DNA of 64,000 bases, taken from Pseudoalteromonas phenolica. GTDB lineage: Bacteria; Pseudomonadota; Gammaproteobacteria; Enterobacterales; Alteromonadaceae. Made by a program: the position numbers and the translations under genes. Below are positions 62,840-64,000 of this stretch, piece after piece (the first letter of the stretch is position 1; each line of letters opens with the position of its first letter). The stretch lies in NCBI RefSeq assembly GCF_005876835.1, contig NZ_PPSW01000008.1, positions 1 through 64,000 of the forward strand, read 5' to 3'. Below the pieces are notes generated by a model. That model was not told the DNA's origin. It did no database searches and saw only the letters and a program-made list of their open reading frames with translations.

Positions 62840-63271
62840 ATGGCTTTAGAGCGTACTTTTTCAATCATCAAGCCTGATGCGGTAGCTAAAAACCACATCG
62901 GTGCAATCTACAACCGTTTCGAATCTGCTGGTCTTAAGATCGTTGCTTCTAAAATGGTTCACCTTTCTCAAGAGAAAGCTGAAGGTTTCTACGCAGAGCA
63001 CAAAGAGCGTCCTTTCTTTGGTGCACTAGTTTCTTTCATGACTTCTGGTCCAGTAATGGTTCAAGTTCTTGAAGGTGAAAACGCAGTTCTTAAGAACCGT
63101 GAAATTATGGGTGCTACTAACCCTGCAGAAGCACTAGCTGGTACTTTACGTGCTGACTACGCTGACAGCATCGACGAGAACGCGGTACACGGTTCTGACG
63201 CACCTGAGTCAGCTGCTCGCGAAATCGCTTACTTCTTCGCTGAAGAAGAAATCTGTCCTCGTACTCGCTAA
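62840..63271 (+). CDS. ndk: Nucleoside-diphosphate kinase Ndk
   Basis: The 143-residue enzyme has the N-terminal [15 protein letters not shown] and the active-site stretch [16 protein letters not shown], where His (about residue 117) carries the phosphate. It equalises nucleoside triphosphate pools using ATP. The codon use is strongly biased, as expected of a well-expressed gene. A TTGGAGC site precedes the ATG and a terminator follows. rlmN lies downstream, the usual order in this group. Confidence 0.97.
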   Translation: MALERTFSIIKPDAVAKNHIGAIYNRFESAGLKIVASKMVHLSQEKAEGFYAEHKERPFFGALVSFMTSGPVMVQVLEGENAVLKNREIMGATNPAEALAGTLRADYADSIDENAVHGSDAPESAAREIAYFFAEEEICPRTR

Positions 63272-63293
63272 TCGCGAATCGAGCAGAGTAAAG

Positions 63294-63315
63294 AAGGGCT
63301 CTCGGGCCCTTTTTT
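63294..63315 (+). terminator. Terminator after ndk
   Basis: AAGGGC / GCCCTT form a short GC-rich stem with loop TCTCGG, followed by a T-run. Confidence 0.85.
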
Positions 63316-63452
63316 AGTCCTTGCTGCTTTTGCAAAGTCAGTTTTAATAACTATTTTTGCAAAATCATCAACAATGTTTGAGTGTGTTGGTTGGTTTTTA
63401 TACAATACGTCGTCTTTTTAATTTCGTACCGTCACTTTATCGAGGTTGCTTC

Positions 63453-64000
63453 ATGGCCACTACAGAGAAAAAAATTAATTTACTTGATTTGAATCGCGAG
63501 GGGATGCGTGAGTTGTTCGCTACATTTGGCGAAAAACCGTTCCGCGCTGATCAGGTAATGAAGTGGATTTATCACTTCGGCATCGATAACTTCGACGATA
63601 TGAGCAACATCAATAAAAAGCTACGTGCTAAGTTACAAGCACAGTGCGAAATTAAAGCGCCTGAAATTTCAGTTAAGCAAGTTGCCAGTGATGGCACCAT
63701 TAAATACGCAATGATCTTAGAAGGCGGCCAAGAAGTAGAAACTGTTTGGATCCCAGAAAAAGACCGCGCAACACTGTGTGTCTCTTCACAAGTGGGCTGT
63801 GCACTTGAGTGTACATTTTGCTCAACTGCGCAGCAGGGCTTCAACCGTAACTTAAAAGTATCTGAGATCATCGGTCAGGTATGGCGAGTGGCGACAGATA
63901 TTGGCCTACACAATGGTGACAGCACTAAGCGCCCGATCACTAACGTGGTTATGATGGGGATGGGTGAGCCATTACTTAACATCAACAATGTCGTTCCTGC
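63453..64000 (+). CDS. rlmN: 23S rRNA (adenine-2503-C2)/tRNA methyltransferase RlmN, 5' part
   Basis: An open frame starts at the ATG at 63453 ([20 protein letters not shown]) and runs 182 codons to the window end. It holds [15 protein letters not shown] and the radical-SAM motif CALECTFC, after CVSSQVG, and then [12 protein letters not shown]. RlmN methylates A2503 of 23S rRNA and A37 of some tRNAs by a radical mechanism. A GAGG ribosome site lies upstream. The gene is only cut by the window edge, not damaged. Confidence 0.95.
   Translation, partial: MATTEKKINLLDLNREGMRELFATFGEKPFRADQVMKWIYHFGIDNFDDMSNINKKLRAKLQAQCEIKAPEISVKQVASDGTIKYAMILEGGQEVETVWIPEKDRATLCVSSQVGCALECTFCSTAQQGFNRNLKVSEIIGQVWRVATDIGLHNGDSTKRPITNVVMMGMGEPLLNINNVVP

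Overview
The window looks like a chromosomal segment of a marine gammaproteobacterium, most likely Pseudoalteromonas. Support comes from the conserved blocks (queA-tgt-yajC-secD-secF, ppk-ppx, the enlarged pstC/pstA pair, oxyR, ndk, rlmN), a moderate to low G+C composition, and above all a complete bmp (brominated marine pyrroles/phenols) cluster known from species such as P. luteoviolacea and P. phenolica. The species was not determined.

Layout. 1-3388: an RNA-nuclease-type metallo-beta-lactamase gene and galU, bracketed by copies of one non-coding repeat, three of them in tandem after galU. 3389-7034: a secreted S8 protease with two PPC domains, and a YhiN-like flavoprotein. 7083-9353: a small Cys/Thr-patterned peptide with a leader ending in Gly-Gly (a candidate RiPP precursor), a LuxR-type regulator and a TSUP permease. 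9448-14691: a TetR regulator with a large perfect operator palindrome, then an RND adaptor and pump. 14828-26000: bmp10-9-8 on the minus strand and bmp1-7 on the plus strand, sharing one intergenic promoter region. Together these encode tetrabromopyrrole, bromophenol and coupled products: proline is loaded (Bmp4) on the carrier domain of Bmp1, oxidised (Bmp3), brominated (Bmp2) and released by the Bmp1 thioesterase. Chorismate goes to 4-hydroxybenzoate (Bmp6) and to bromophenols (Bmp5). P450 Bmp7, fed by Bmp9/Bmp10, couples the rings, and Bmp8 debrominates tetrabromopyrrole.

26154-29167: two secreted proteins (LNS2-type phosphatase, phospholipase C/P1-nuclease-like protein), each preceded by a Pho-box-like direct repeat; a MITE-like element sits in the leader of the second. 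29284-34016: a TonB-receptor-like outer-membrane protein diverging from a two-component system. 34247-35688: a stop-interrupted small frame, then an EAL-HDOD protein. 35754-47841: a phosphate block of ppx, ppk, an ACT-domain regulator, pstC-pstA-pstB-phoU, a DUF47 protein and a Pit-type transporter, with good Pho boxes before ppk and pstC. No pstS is in the window.

48004-53936: oxyR, a sigma factor/anti-sigma-like/coiled-coil operon, a small membrane protein and a large REC-PAS-GGDEF-EAL protein. 54164-64000: queA, tgt, yajC, secD, secF, two small lipoproteins (one with a candidate Fur box), yfhL-trhP, ndk, and the start of rlmN, which runs off the end. No rRNA, tRNA, CRISPR array, integrase or transposase gene was recognised. 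The best leads for something undescribed are the heptad-cysteine peptide, the interspersed repeats, the interrupted small frame and the Pho-type sites before the secreted enzymes.
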